Positions 44,763 to 53,124 of a stretch of 64,000 bases of DNA are shown here, one piece after another. The stretch covers positions 1 to 64,000 of the forward strand of contig JALNXB010000007.1 in the NCBI GenBank assembly GCA_023230585.1, in the 5' to 3' direction. Numbering within the stretch: position 1 is the stretch's first letter; each line of letters begins with the position of its first letter. Source of the DNA: a bacterium. Lineage in GTDB: Bacteria; Ratteibacteria; UBA8468; B48-G9; JAFGKM01. The notes below the pieces were generated by a model that worked only from the letters and a program-made list of their open reading frames with translations, was not told where the DNA came from and did not search any database. A program made the position numbers and the translations under genes.

Positions 44763-45500
44763 ATGAAAATAGGTATAATCTCAGATATTCACGGAAATTT
44801 GGAAGCATTGAAAGCATCCTTAGATTTTCTTGAAGATAAGACAGACACCATTGTTTCTCTCGGCGATATTGTGGGATACGGACCAGACCCAGAAACCTGC
44901 GTAGAGATAGTCTCTCAGAAAGCCTCCATTTTAGTGAGAGGTAACCACGAAGAATATCTTGTTCGTGATGATATGTCTGCCCTTAAAGAAACTGCACGGC
45001 TTGCTCTTATATGGACAAAAGAACATTTACCGTCTTCCTTTATAGAAGGTTTTAAAGAATGGCAAGAGAAGGTTGAAAAAAGTGGGGTTCTTTACGCTCA
45101 CGCATCTGTTTCAAATCCATTATTCAAATATCTTGTTTCTATTAAAAGTGTCTCAGAAGAGTTTTCTATTCTTCAACAGAACATCTGCTTTGTGGGACAT
45201 ACCCATTTGCCCGGAGGGTTTAAACAAAGTATATCCGATGGTAAAATTGAAACAATCCTACCTACCTTCAGTGGTACCCTTGAAGTTGATATAAAACAAG
45301 ATTATAAATATATCATCAACACAGGAAGCGTTGGACAACCAAGAGATGGACTGCCTTTTGCTTGTGTGGGTATACACGACTTAGAAGAACAAACAATTGT
45401 GCTACACAGAATCACATATCCGCTAAAAACAACAAGAGACAAAATCATAAAACGAGGGCTCCCTTCTATTCTTGCAAAAAGAATTATGCAAGGTATATAA
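44763..45500 (+). CDS. Calcineurin-like metallophosphoesterase
   Basis: A 245-residue metallophosphoesterase with the full signature set: SDIHGN, LGDIVGYGPDP, GNHE, the YAHAS strand, GHTH and the NTGSVGQPRDG end motif. The GDIVGYGP and TGSVGQP forms are those of the YfcE/DeoR-neighbour phosphodiesterase group, which lacks a signal peptide. It could hydrolyse a nucleotide or a phosphoprotein; pairing with the kinase two bases upstream makes a phosphatase role plausible but unproven. Expression should come from the same promoter as the kinase. Confidence 0.88.
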   Translation: MKIGIISDIHGNLEALKASLDFLEDKTDTIVSLGDIVGYGPDPETCVEIVSQKASILVRGNHEEYLVRDDMSALKETARLALIWTKEHLPSSFIEGFKEWQEKVEKSGVLYAHASVSNPLFKYLVSIKSVSEEFSILQQNICFVGHTHLPGGFKQSISDGKIETILPTFSGTLEVDIKQDYKYIINTGSVGQPRDGLPFACVGIHDLEEQTIVLHRITYPLKTTRDKIIKRGLPSILAKRIMQGI

Positions 45501-45838
45501 GTGCATTTTTATGCAATATCAGTAAACATCGTTCAGAGCCGATAGTCTGCCTCACTGGTTTGTAGGAATAGGGGAAACCCACTCAAACTTCCCCCCCTCC
45601 CTCAGAAAAACTATGGGACAAGTCCCTCGGACATACTCGAGGCAACTCTCGCTTAAAAACATTTGACAAAATTGAGAGAGAAAGAGTAAAATAAGAGTAA
45701 AGGTAAAATCTGTCTTATGGCAAGATGATTTGAGTTTTTATGCTGTTGTATAAAAAACAAGTTTATTATAACTCTGTGTAACATAACACTTTCTTTGAAA
45801 AAATATCTGTATAAATTTGAGAAAAGGAGGTGAGAATA
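45501..45838. other. Intergenic stretch with repeat remnant upstream of pseudopilins
   Basis: The first half (about 45535-45655) is GC-richer than its surroundings and holds CCTCGGACATACTCGAGG plus a C-run. Its reverse complement shares the words TCCGAGGGACTTG with 16316-16330, so it may be a worn intergenic repeat. The second half carries a promoter (45663-45692) and the leader of the pseudopilin genes. No coding frame is convincing. Confidence 0.4.
45663..45692 (+). promoter_or_regulatory. Promoter for the pseudopilin pair
   Basis: TTGACA at 45663-45668 (exact) and TAAAAT at 45687-45692 (five of six) are 18 bases apart, about 145 bases ahead of the first pseudopilin gene. A strong AAAGGAGG ribosome-binding site follows just before that gene. 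Confidence 0.6.
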
Positions 45839-46660
45839 ATGAGAAAGAAAGAAGGTTTTACTCTCATTGAATTGTTAGTAGTGATTGCTATTATAGCTAT
45901 TTTAGCGGCTATGCTACTTCCTGCTCTCAGCAAAGCAAGAGCAAAGGCAAAAGCATCTGTATGTCTAAACAACCTTAAGCAATTAGGGTTAGCGCTTCTA
46001 ATATACGCCCAAGATTGGAACGGATGGTTCCCAACATATTATGGTTTTGACGATGAAGCAAAATGGCCAACCTCTACTCAGTTAGGTTATTTTTCTGCAA
46101 ATACCAATATGTCTCTTGCTCTTCTTACGGGACAGTTAAATCCTGCTACACCCAAGTTTGAAACTCCGCAGTATGTGACAGACTACAAACTTTTTGTCTG
46201 CCCGAGTTCCAGACTTGACGATGAACCTAACACAGATTACAGCCCCGGTGCTCTATATAGAAGCGGTTCACTAACAGTATTACAAGCAACCGCACCAAGT
46301 AGTTGTTCTTATCTTTACGCTTCTGGATTAAATGTACAAACACATCCTGAAACGGTCATAATGGCTGACGCTCCTGTGCAGGGTTCAGGAATAGGTTACG
46401 GGTGGAGGCTTTACAAGGCAAGGGATAATCACGGACTTGACGGGTTTAATGTTCTTTATGTTGATGGAAGGGCAGTTTGGATTACAACTACAGGTGTACC
46501 CAAAAGTGGTACAGGGATAGGTCAATGGATGTCCATCAGAAGATCTCAATTCCCGTTCTCTCCTTGTCAGGGAAACAATTTTTATTTAGGAAACACAAGT
46601 CCTGTACTGAAGGACCCTAAATCTACTCATTTAAGGTTTCTCTCGCCTGTTTACTGGTAA
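45839..46660 (+). CDS. Pseudopilin with H-X9-DG motif, paralogue 1
   Basis: A 273-residue type II-style pseudopilin. The leader MRKKEGFTLIELLVVIAII is the prepilin peptidase site (cleavage after G, E5 present), followed by the long hydrophobic helix and CLNNLKQLGLALLIYAQD. The C-terminal region carries DNHGLDGFNVLYVDG, the H-X9-DG signature common in Planctomycetes and Verrucomicrobia. An ATG with AAAGGAGG eight bases upstream sets the start, rejecting a GTG nine bases earlier. It is the first of a tandem pair with the gene at 46706; the proteins share the leader but differ in the middle. Confidence 0.9.
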   Translation: MRKKEGFTLIELLVVIAIIAILAAMLLPALSKARAKAKASVCLNNLKQLGLALLIYAQDWNGWFPTYYGFDDEAKWPTSTQLGYFSANTNMSLALLTGQLNPATPKFETPQYVTDYKLFVCPSSRLDDEPNTDYSPGALYRSGSLTVLQATAPSSCSYLYASGLNVQTHPETVIMADAPVQGSGIGYGWRLYKARDNHGLDGFNVLYVDGRAVWITTTGVPKSGTGIGQWMSIRRSQFPFSPCQGNNFYLGNTSPVLKDPKSTHLRFLSPVYW

Positions 46661-46705
46661 GAGAGAGTCAAAAAACAGTTCTTTAAATAAGCGAGGTGAT
46701 AAAAA

Positions 46706-47440
46706 ATGAGAAAAAAAAGAGGTTTTACGTTGATAGAACTCCTTGTGGTCATAGCCATTATAGCCATATTGGCAGCAATGCTTCTGCCTGCACTCAGTAA
46801 AGCAAGAGAGCGTGCAAAAGCGGCAACATGCACAAATAACCTTAAACAGGTAGGGATAGGGCTTCTTTTGTATGCTGAGGATTGGAAGGGATGGGTGCCT
46901 TTAAGGTTAAACTCTTGCGTTCCCACATTGTCAAATACATACAGGACATATGGTGATTTGAGAAATTACCTATCGCCCACCGTGATTTGTTGTCCGACTA
47001 CTCTTCCATACCAATATACGACTTCAAAACCTGATTCTTACTACGGTTTCAGGACAGCGGCTAACAGTCTATCTGCTTTTCGTGCTTTCAACGGGGCAGG
47101 AGGATGGGTCAAGTCTGACGCAGTTGAATACCAAGCAGATTTTTGGATTATTGGAGACTCTATCACCATTCCCAATGGAGGGTTAGCGTCTGGTATGCCG
47201 GGCACAACCTATTACCTACACCAACGGTTTAACGTTTCTCCTGGAAGTGCAACTATGGCATCTGGTGGCGGCACTGCGGATTTCCGCCACAACGGATTGA
47301 TAAACCTTCTCTTTATTGACGGTCATGTTGAATCTGTAACAGAAGACAGGTTTATTACCGCAACAAGGGTTCACTCTACTGATCTAACTTCTTGGTGGAT
47401 ACAGAGAAAGAACAAAACGCCCCACAAACTTACTTGGTAA
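46706..47440 (+). CDS. Pseudopilin with H-X9-DG motif, paralogue 2
   Basis: A 244-residue pseudopilin, a tandem paralogue of the previous gene. The leader MRKKRGFTLIELLVVIAII and the helix run on almost identically to SKARERAKAATCTNNLKQVG. The C-terminal part holds FRHNGLINLLFIDGHVESV, the H-X9-DG motif. GGTGATAAAA precedes the ATG, 45 bases after the first gene. Proteins with this leader assemble short pili or secretion pseudopili. No secretion-system ATPase or outer-membrane secretin is in the window. Confidence 0.9.
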   Translation: MRKKRGFTLIELLVVIAIIAILAAMLLPALSKARERAKAATCTNNLKQVGIGLLLYAEDWKGWVPLRLNSCVPTLSNTYRTYGDLRNYLSPTVICCPTTLPYQYTTSKPDSYYGFRTAANSLSAFRAFNGAGGWVKSDAVEYQADFWIIGDSITIPNGGLASGMPGTTYYLHQRFNVSPGSATMASGGGTADFRHNGLINLLFIDGHVESVTEDRFITATRVHSTDLTSWWIQRKNKTPHKLTW

Positions 47441-47566
47441 ATTAAATAAAAAACGGGAATAGGCTGCTTTTTATAACAGAAAGGTAATCGTTCTTTTTTT
47501 GTTTATAGTTTTCTCTTAAAACTAACCATAATTTAACTTATTTAACTTATATGGTATTATATTGTT

Positions 47567-48118
47567 ATGATAAAAAAAATAATGGATGAAACAGAAATGG
47601 AATCTATTATGAGAAGTTCTGCCACTACCATCCAAAAAAAATTGGGTAGAAAAAACTTTGTTATAATTGGTATTAAAAGAAGAGGCGCTATATTGGCAGA
47701 CAGGCTCAAATGTTTATTAGGTAATCCTGAAATTCCTGTGGGGTACCTTGATATAAATTTATATAGAGATGATTTCAGTAAGATAGGTTCACATCCAATA
47801 GTTTCACAGACAGATATTTTTTTTGATATAGATAGAAAAAACGTTCTGTTGATTGATGATGTGCTCTTTACTGGTAGAACTATAAGAGCCGCATTAGACG
47901 CTATCACTGACCTTGGCAGACCATCTATGGTAAAACTTTTTGTGCTTATAGATAGAGGTCATAGAGAGCTTCCCATAGAAGCAGACTTTATAGGTAAATT
48001 TATTACAACTACATCAAAAGAGATGGTGGAAGTAAAGGTAAAAGAGATTGATGATAAAGATGAAATTCTACTTTTAAATAAAAATGGCATGGCAAGCAAA
48101 AGACCTGATAGGACTTGA
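47567..48118 (+). CDS. pyrR: Bifunctional pyrimidine regulator / uracil phosphoribosyltransferase PyrR
   Basis: A 183-residue PyrR with the PRPP-binding loop VLLIDDVLFTGRTIRAAL, RRGAILADRL, and VKLFVLIDRGHRELPIEADFIGK near the end. In Bacillus it attenuates pyr mRNA in response to UMP and has weak UPRTase activity. The start MIKKIMDETEM agrees with the family. It has no clear ribosome-binding site, and no PyrR-type attenuator was recognised in the 126 bases upstream. It overlaps pyrB by 35 bases. Confidence 0.93.
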   Translation: MIKKIMDETEMESIMRSSATTIQKKLGRKNFVIIGIKRRGAILADRLKCLLGNPEIPVGYLDINLYRDDFSKIGSHPIVSQTDIFFDIDRKNVLLIDDVLFTGRTIRAALDAITDLGRPSMVKLFVLIDRGHRELPIEADFIGKFITTTSKEMVEVKVKEIDDKDEILLLNKNGMASKRPDRT

Positions 48119-49007
48119 ATACCTCTCACGGAAAGATATAGAAAATATTCTTGAAACTGCTCTATCGTTTAAAGAAATAAGTAGCAGACCAATCAAAAAA
48201 GTGCCCGCTTTAAGAGGCAAAACAATAGTCAACCTTTTTTTTGAACCGAGCACAAGAACAAAAACTTCGTTTGAGTTGGCAGCAAAACGGCTTTCAGCAG
48301 ATATTTTAAGTTTTGAAGTTGCTACTTCGAGCGTTTCAAAAGGAGAGACCATTGTTGATACCGCTCAAAACATTGAAGCTATGAAAGTGGATTGTTTTGT
48401 TGTTAGGCATTCAATTTCAGGTGCTCCTGAAATTATTAGCAGAAACGTCTCTTCAGCAGTTATAAACGCAGGAGACGGGTGCCACGAACATCCTACTCAG
48501 GCATTACTTGACCTTTTTACTGTCAAAGAGAGTTTAGGAAATATTGAAGGTATAAAGGTTGCCATTATAGGCGATATCTTTCACAGTAGGGTTGCAAGGT
48601 CTAATATATGGGGTTTTAACAAATTAGGTGCAAAGATTTATCTTTGTGGTCCGCCAACAATAATTCCAGCAGACATAGATAAAATGGGAGTTACTGTTAC
48701 CTATAACATAGAAGAAGCTTTAAAAGATGCTGATGTTGTTTATATTTTAAGGCTTCAAAAAGAGAGACAGAAAGAAAACTACCTTTCGTCTTTAAAAGAG
48801 TATAGTATGTTTTATGGTATCGACAAAGATAAATATAAACTTATCAAACAAGGTGCGCTTATAATGCATCCAGGTCCAATGAACCGTGGAGTTGAAATTA
48901 AATCTGAAATAGCTTCAACAAAAAACTCCCTAATATTAAATCAAGTTACAAACGGTATAGCAGTAAGAATGTCTGTACTATATCTCACCATAGGAAGTAT
49001 TAAATGA
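48084..49007 (+). CDS. pyrB: Aspartate carbamoyltransferase catalytic chain
   Basis: A 307-residue ATCase with FEPSTRTKTSFE (STRT carbamoyl-phosphate loop), SKGETIVDTA, HPTQALLDL and the HPGPMNRGVEI aspartate-side motif. It makes carbamoyl aspartate for pyrimidines. The start overlaps pyrR by 35 bases. No regulatory chain (pyrI) or dihydroorotase (pyrC) is adjacent; the next gene is an unrelated helicase overlapping by four bases. Confidence 0.96.
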   Translation: MAWQAKDLIGLEYLSRKDIENILETALSFKEISSRPIKKVPALRGKTIVNLFFEPSTRTKTSFELAAKRLSADILSFEVATSSVSKGETIVDTAQNIEAMKVDCFVVRHSISGAPEIISRNVSSAVINAGDGCHEHPTQALLDLFTVKESLGNIEGIKVAIIGDIFHSRVARSNIWGFNKLGAKIYLCGPPTIIPADIDKMGVTVTYNIEEALKDADVVYILRLQKERQKENYLSSLKEYSMFYGIDKDKYKLIKQGALIMHPGPMNRGVEIKSEIASTKNSLILNQVTNGIAVRMSVLYLTIGSIK

Positions 49008-50797
49008 ATAGCAGGTTTTTCCCCACTTTAGATTATTCAAAAGAACTAAACTCTGAGCAACTACAGATAGTTAAAGAAGCGGAAGGTCCTTGCCTTGTAT
49101 TAGCAGGGGCTGGTTCTGGCAAAACAAGGGTACTTGTATATAGGGTTTGTTACCTTATTGAACAAGGTATACCCCCTGCTTCTATAATGCTTGTTACTTT
49201 TACCAATAGAGCCGCTAACGAAATGATACATAGGATAGAAGAGTTAACAGATTTTTATCCTAACAATCTTTGTGCTGGCACATTCCATCGTGTAGGGAAC
49301 TCTTTTTTAAGACGTTATTCTCAATATTTAAATATGCCTGCCAATTATATAATTATTGATGAGGCAGATAGTATCTCTATTATAAAAGATATTGTTTCCC
49401 GTTACCCAAATAAGGATAAATTACCCAAACCAGCAAAAATAAAAAGTATTTTAAGTTTCTCTACTAACACTTGTGTTGATCTTAGAAAAATTATAGGTAG
49501 CAGAGAGTTTAAATATATTTCTTTAGCATCACAGTTGGAAAGTATTTTTACCGAATATAAGAAAAGAAAAAGAGAAGCCAACCTTCTTGATTTTGACGAT
49601 ATTTTACTCTTCTGGTATGCCTTAATGAAAGATGAAAATATAGGTAGAGATATCTCAGAAAAGTTTAGATATATACTTGTTGATGAATACCACGACACAA
49701 ACACTCTTCAATCAAAAATTTTATACCAACTTACCAAAATAAACCAGAATATTACTGTTGTAGGAGATGATGCCCAAAGTATCTACTCTTTTAGAGGTGC
49801 TACTATTGAAAATATATTAAAATTTCCTGAAAAATACCCTAACGCTAAAACTTTCTATCTATACACCAATTACCGTAGCACCCCTCAGATTTTACATCTA
49901 TCAAATAAGATAATTGCTAAAAATAAATTTCAGTATGAGAAACATCTTAAAAGCACAAAACAGAGCGGTATTAAACCTTTAATAGTCCAATGTTATGCAG
50001 CTGAAGATGAAGCAATGTTTGTATCTAATAAAATTGCAGAGTTAATAAAATCGGGTGTTCCACCTTCAGAAATTGGGGTTCTGTTTAGGTCAAGATACCA
50101 AGCAGCTAAATTAGAGATTGATATGAATAGAATAAAAACACCTTATATAATTAGAGGTGGCTTAAGATTTTTTGAGCAAGCCCACATCAAAGATGTAATC
50201 GCATATCTTAGGTTGGTTGAAAATTTTAAAGACACAGTTGCATGGAAAAGAATCTTCGCTTTAACACAAGGGGTAGGACCTAAAACATCTGAAACACTTT
50301 TAGATATTATAGATAATTCAAAGAGTTTAAACGATTTTTCAGATAAAATTTCTTCCAAAAACTTATCGCCAAAAATTAGAAACAATGTCACTGATATCTT
50401 AAAACTTTTAAATAAATTAGGTACTTCTGAAATATCTGTTGCTATAGATTATATTATGAAAGAAAAATATTTTGAATACCTTGAAAAACAATATGACGAA
50501 TTTATAGAAAGGGAAGAAGATATTGAGATGTTAAAATCAATATCAAAATCTTATGGTAACCTTTCTGATTTTCTTGCAGAGGCTTCTCTTCAGGAACATT
50601 CCAAAGGAGAAAACACCTCTATAAATATGCCTGTTATCTTATCCACCATACACCAAGCAAAAGGTCTTGAATGGAAAGTCGTCTTTATTATAGGGGTATC
50701 CCAAAACCATTTCCCGTACTCATACAAATATGCTACAGAAGATTTTGAAGAAGAAAGAAGAGTTTTTTATGTAGCAACAACAAGAGCAAAAGAATAG
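49004..50797 (+). CDS. UvrD/PcrA-type helicase ending at an in-frame TAG
   Basis: A 597-residue superfamily 1 helicase. It has the Q-motif LNSEQLQIV, Walker A GAGSGKT, TFTNRAANEM (Ia), DEYHD (Walker B; usual DEYQD), GDDAQSIYSFRGA (III), NYRSTPQI (IV), STIHQAKGLEW (V) and RRVFYVATTRAKE (VI). It stops at TAG 50795-50797 inside motif VI, where relatives have Gln followed by L, and the frame continues open for 52 codons that match the expected end. The two-residue change to DEYHD is unusual but near the PcrA pattern. Truncation keeps motif VI, so function is uncertain. It overlaps pyrB by four bases. Confidence 0.88.
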   Translation: MNSRFFPTLDYSKELNSEQLQIVKEAEGPCLVLAGAGSGKTRVLVYRVCYLIEQGIPPASIMLVTFTNRAANEMIHRIEELTDFYPNNLCAGTFHRVGNSFLRRYSQYLNMPANYIIIDEADSISIIKDIVSRYPNKDKLPKPAKIKSILSFSTNTCVDLRKIIGSREFKYISLASQLESIFTEYKKRKREANLLDFDDILLFWYALMKDENIGRDISEKFRYILVDEYHDTNTLQSKILYQLTKINQNITVVGDDAQSIYSFRGATIENILKFPEKYPNAKTFYLYTNYRSTPQILHLSNKIIAKNKFQYEKHLKSTKQSGIKPLIVQCYAAEDEAMFVSNKIAELIKSGVPPSEIGVLFRSRYQAAKLEIDMNRIKTPYIIRGGLRFFEQAHIKDVIAYLRLVENFKDTVAWKRIFALTQGVGPKTSETLLDIIDNSKSLNDFSDKISSKNLSPKIRNNVTDILKLLNKLGTSEISVAIDYIMKEKYFEYLEKQYDEFIEREEDIEMLKSISKSYGNLSDFLAEASLQEHSKGENTSINMPVILSTIHQAKGLEWKVVFIIGVSQNHFPYSYKYATEDFEEERRVFYVATTRAKE

Positions 50798-50956
50798 TTA
50801 GATATATCTTTTTGTTTGAAGAACTACCACGATAACTCTTTCAACGGAAAATCTGTATTTATAGAAGAAATACCTAAAGAAGCTTATCAGGAACTAAGTT
50901 TTTCACCGCACTACCCTAAACCAACTAATTTTTTATATAAAAAGACATACTGGTAA
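50798..50956 (+). pseudogene. C-terminal segment of the UvrD-like helicase beyond the TAG
   Basis: Fifty-two codons continue the helicase frame after the TAG, ending at TAA 50954-50956. The translation contains FNGKSVFIEEIPKEAYQELS, the usual helicase C-terminal pattern after motif VI (a serine-arginine-phenylalanine then EEIP in relatives). A single change from CAG to TAG explains it; an assembly error or readthrough are alternatives. No separate start is present. Confidence 0.7.
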
Positions 50957-50977
50957 TATTAAAGGAGAAGAACTGTT

Positions 50978-52513
50978 ATGATAAAGATAAGAAGAGCTAT
51001 ATTAAGTGTTTCGGATAAAAAAAACATTTTAGAAATTGCTCAATTTTTAAAAAAAAATAACGTAGAAATACTTTCTACTGGAGGTACCTCTAAATATTTA
51101 GAAAGTAACGGGGTAGAAGTTCAAGATATTTCTGATTTTACAGGGTTTCCAGAAATACTTGATGGGCGAGTAAAAACATTACACCCCAAAATTTACGGAG
51201 GTATCCTTAGCATAAGGGACAACACTGAACACGAAAAACAGATGTCAGAAAACAATCTTCTACCTATAGACCTTGTCATCTGCAACCTGTACCCATTTGA
51301 AGAGACTCTCAAAAAGGGTGGAACTGACGCAGAAATTATAGAAAATATAGATATAGGTGGACCAACTATGATAAGGGCTGCTTCAAAAAATTTTAAGAAT
51401 GTATGTGTATTATCTAATCCAGAACAGTATGAACAGTTTAAAGAAGAGATGGATAAAAACAATGGTCATGTAAGCGAAACATTCTCTTTTGAATGCGCAA
51501 GAGAAGTCTTTAGGCATACAGCCAGATATGATTTTATTATATCTTCTTTTTTCGATAAACAGACAGGTCAAGAAACACTCCCAGATAGTTTAGATTTACG
51601 GCTTCTAAAAGTAGAGAACCTTAGGTACGGTGAAAACCCGCACCAGAAAGCAGCCTGGTATAGATTTGAAGGTCAGGCAATGTTTCCTCGTAAACAGTTT
51701 CAAGGTAAAGAACTATCTTTTAACAATCTGCTTGATATGGAAGCCACATATACTCTTGTCAACCAATTACCTTTAAATAGTTGTGCTATAATAAAACACT
51801 CTAATCCTTGCGGTGCGGCTACTGGAGAATCCCTATTAGACGCTTATACTAAAGCCCTACAAACAGACGACTTAAGTGCTTTTGGTGGCATATTAGGTTT
51901 TAACGGCAAGGTAGACAAACAAATATCTTTAGAGATAATCAAAAGGTTTTATGAGGTGGTTATTGCTCCTGGTTACGATGAGGATGCTCTCGAAATTTTT
52001 AAAGAGAAAGGTAATTTAAGAATTATAGAGAGCCCTAATATGTTTCCTTTAAAATATGATTTCAGAACACTTAACGATGGTTTTCTTATTCAGACCCCTG
52101 ATGAAAAAATATACGAAAAATTTGAAATAGTCACAGAAAAAGAACCCACAAAACAAGAGTTAGAAGCATTAAATTTTGCGTGGATAGTATGTAAATTTGT
52201 TAAATCTAACGCTATTGTTCTCGGCAGTAAAAAGCGCACAATAGGTATTGGTGCAGGACAGATGTCAAGATACGATTCAGCCAGAATTGCAGTAATGAAG
52301 ATGAAAGATAATTTCAAAGAACCAATTGAACCTCTTGTAATGGCTTCAGACGCTTTCTTTCCTTTCCCCGACAGCATCCAAGTAGCCAAAGAAGCTGGAG
52401 TGACATCCGTTATCCAACCGGGCGGTTCTATAAAAGATAAAGAGGTCATCTCTGCCTGTAATAAACTTGGTATATCAATGGTTTTGACAGGGACCAGACA
52501 TTTTAAACACTAA
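50978..52513 (+). CDS. purH: Bifunctional purine biosynthesis protein PurH
   Basis: A 511-residue PurH. The N-terminal IMP cyclohydrolase part has LSVSDKKNI, STGGTSKYL and GGRVKTLHPKI-like residues (DGRVKTLHPKIYGG). The C-terminal AICAR transformylase part has RYGENPHQKAA, IKHSNPCGAA, SDAFFPFPDSI and the KDKEVISACN end. It performs the last two steps of IMP synthesis. AAAGGAGAAG precedes the ATG. It follows the helicase stop by 180 bases and ends 23 bases before a 198-bp repeat. Confidence 0.97.
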   Translation: MIKIRRAILSVSDKKNILEIAQFLKKNNVEILSTGGTSKYLESNGVEVQDISDFTGFPEILDGRVKTLHPKIYGGILSIRDNTEHEKQMSENNLLPIDLVICNLYPFEETLKKGGTDAEIIENIDIGGPTMIRAASKNFKNVCVLSNPEQYEQFKEEMDKNNGHVSETFSFECAREVFRHTARYDFIISSFFDKQTGQETLPDSLDLRLLKVENLRYGENPHQKAAWYRFEGQAMFPRKQFQGKELSFNNLLDMEATYTLVNQLPLNSCAIIKHSNPCGAATGESLLDAYTKALQTDDLSAFGGILGFNGKVDKQISLEIIKRFYEVVIAPGYDEDALEIFKEKGNLRIIESPNMFPLKYDFRTLNDGFLIQTPDEKIYEKFEIVTEKEPTKQELEALNFAWIVCKFVKSNAIVLGSKKRTIGIGAGQMSRYDSARIAVMKMKDNFKEPIEPLVMASDAFFPFPDSIQVAKEAGVTSVIQPGGSIKDKEVISACNKLGISMVLTGTRHFKH

Positions 52514-52536
52514 AAAAGGGACAAAAAAGTATGGGG

Positions 52537-52734
52537 TGTCTACTCACTCTGGTGCTACGGCGCATACACCTTCTACACAACAATCGGGCACTCTGAGAAC
52601 TTACCCTTCTGCACAAAGGGCGTCTCCGAAGGGTTCAACAGGCTCAGAGTAGGGGAACAAAAGGCTTGAACCTTTTGTTAACAGCCCGATTCTTGCTTGA
52701 GTTGTAGTAGCACCTCGCAATTCGTGAATAGACA
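52537..52734 (+). repeat. 198-bp nested-palindrome element, copy B
   Basis: The best-preserved copy. Outer inverted ends are TGTCTACTCAC (52537-52547) and GTGAATAGACA (52724-52734). Inside, in nested order, are GGTGCTAC (52551-52558)/GTAGCACC (52707-52714), AATCGGGC (52582-52589)/GCCCGATT (52684-52691), ACTCTGAG (52590-52597)/CTCAGAGT (52643-52650) enclosing CCCTTC/GAAGGG, and a side arm ACAAAAGG (52657-52664)/CCTTTTGT (52671-52678). All six stems are mutually compatible. It follows purH by 23 bases on the same strand. The GTATGG flank matches the other copies. Confidence 0.88.
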
Positions 52735-52837
52735 AAAAAATAATAAGGATAAATACGAGGGTTGCCACGTCATTAGAAGGCATTCCTCGCAATGCCACAA
52801 AACGGCAGATAAGAGCATAAAAGAAAAGCGTATGGGG

Positions 52838-52870
52838 TGTCTACTCACTCCCCTTTTTTGCCCTCTACCC
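52838..52870 (+). repeat. Degenerate end of the folded element (type 2)
   Basis: TGTCTACTCACTC at 52838 is preceded by GCGTATGGGG, the flank of copy B, but continues CCCTTTTTTGCCCTCT instead of the internal arms. The same TCACTCCC..TTTTTTG..CCTCT continuation appears at 60335-60370 in inverted orientation, so the two define a second subtype. No matching second end is clear within the next 200 bases. Confidence 0.55.
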
Positions 52871-53030
52871 TTGAGGATGTTTGGGGTAGTAAGTCCCCAA
52901 GAGTTTGCAGAGAGGTTAATGGGATGAGGCTTGTCCGCCGAAGCTTGCATTGTAGCGTAGGTGGAAGGGCTGTTAGCAACTTAACCAAAAACGAAAGACT
53001 GAACGATAAAGGATGAGGTTACCCCTATAT

Positions 53031-53124
53031 GTCATTCCGGACTTGATCCGGAATCTCGTTTTTACGCTGTATCTATTACCAGCGTGGATTAAGTTAGAGA
53101 TCCTGAAACAAGTTCAGGATTACA
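53031..53124 (+). repeat. 94-nt three-hairpin element, copy 1
   Basis: Three short hairpins in a row: TTCCGGA/TCCGGAA (53035-53053), ACGCTG/CAGCGT (53064-53085) and ATCCTGAA/TTCAGGAT (53100-53120). An inverted copy at 55579-55672 differs at one base (CCGG versus CTGG) over 94 bases. Together they bracket a 2.45 kb segment holding the BaiN-like and radical SAM genes. The arrangement is REP/BIME-like. No coding content. Confidence 0.85.

Noticed and set aside
45540..45655. tRNA or CRISPR-like repeat in the GC-richer stretch before the pseudopilins
   Set aside because: There is no cloverleaf and no regularly spaced direct repeat; only a loose similarity to 16316-16330.
47441..47566. PyrR attenuator ahead of pyrR
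   Set aside because: No antiterminator and terminator pair or PyrR-binding loop could be drawn in the 126 bases; only AT-rich sequence is present.
50780..50956. TAG reassignment or pyrrolysine at the helicase stop
   Set aside because: TAG ends other intact genes in this window (the M14 peptidase and the creatininase-like gene), and only one gene shows it inside a conserved frame.
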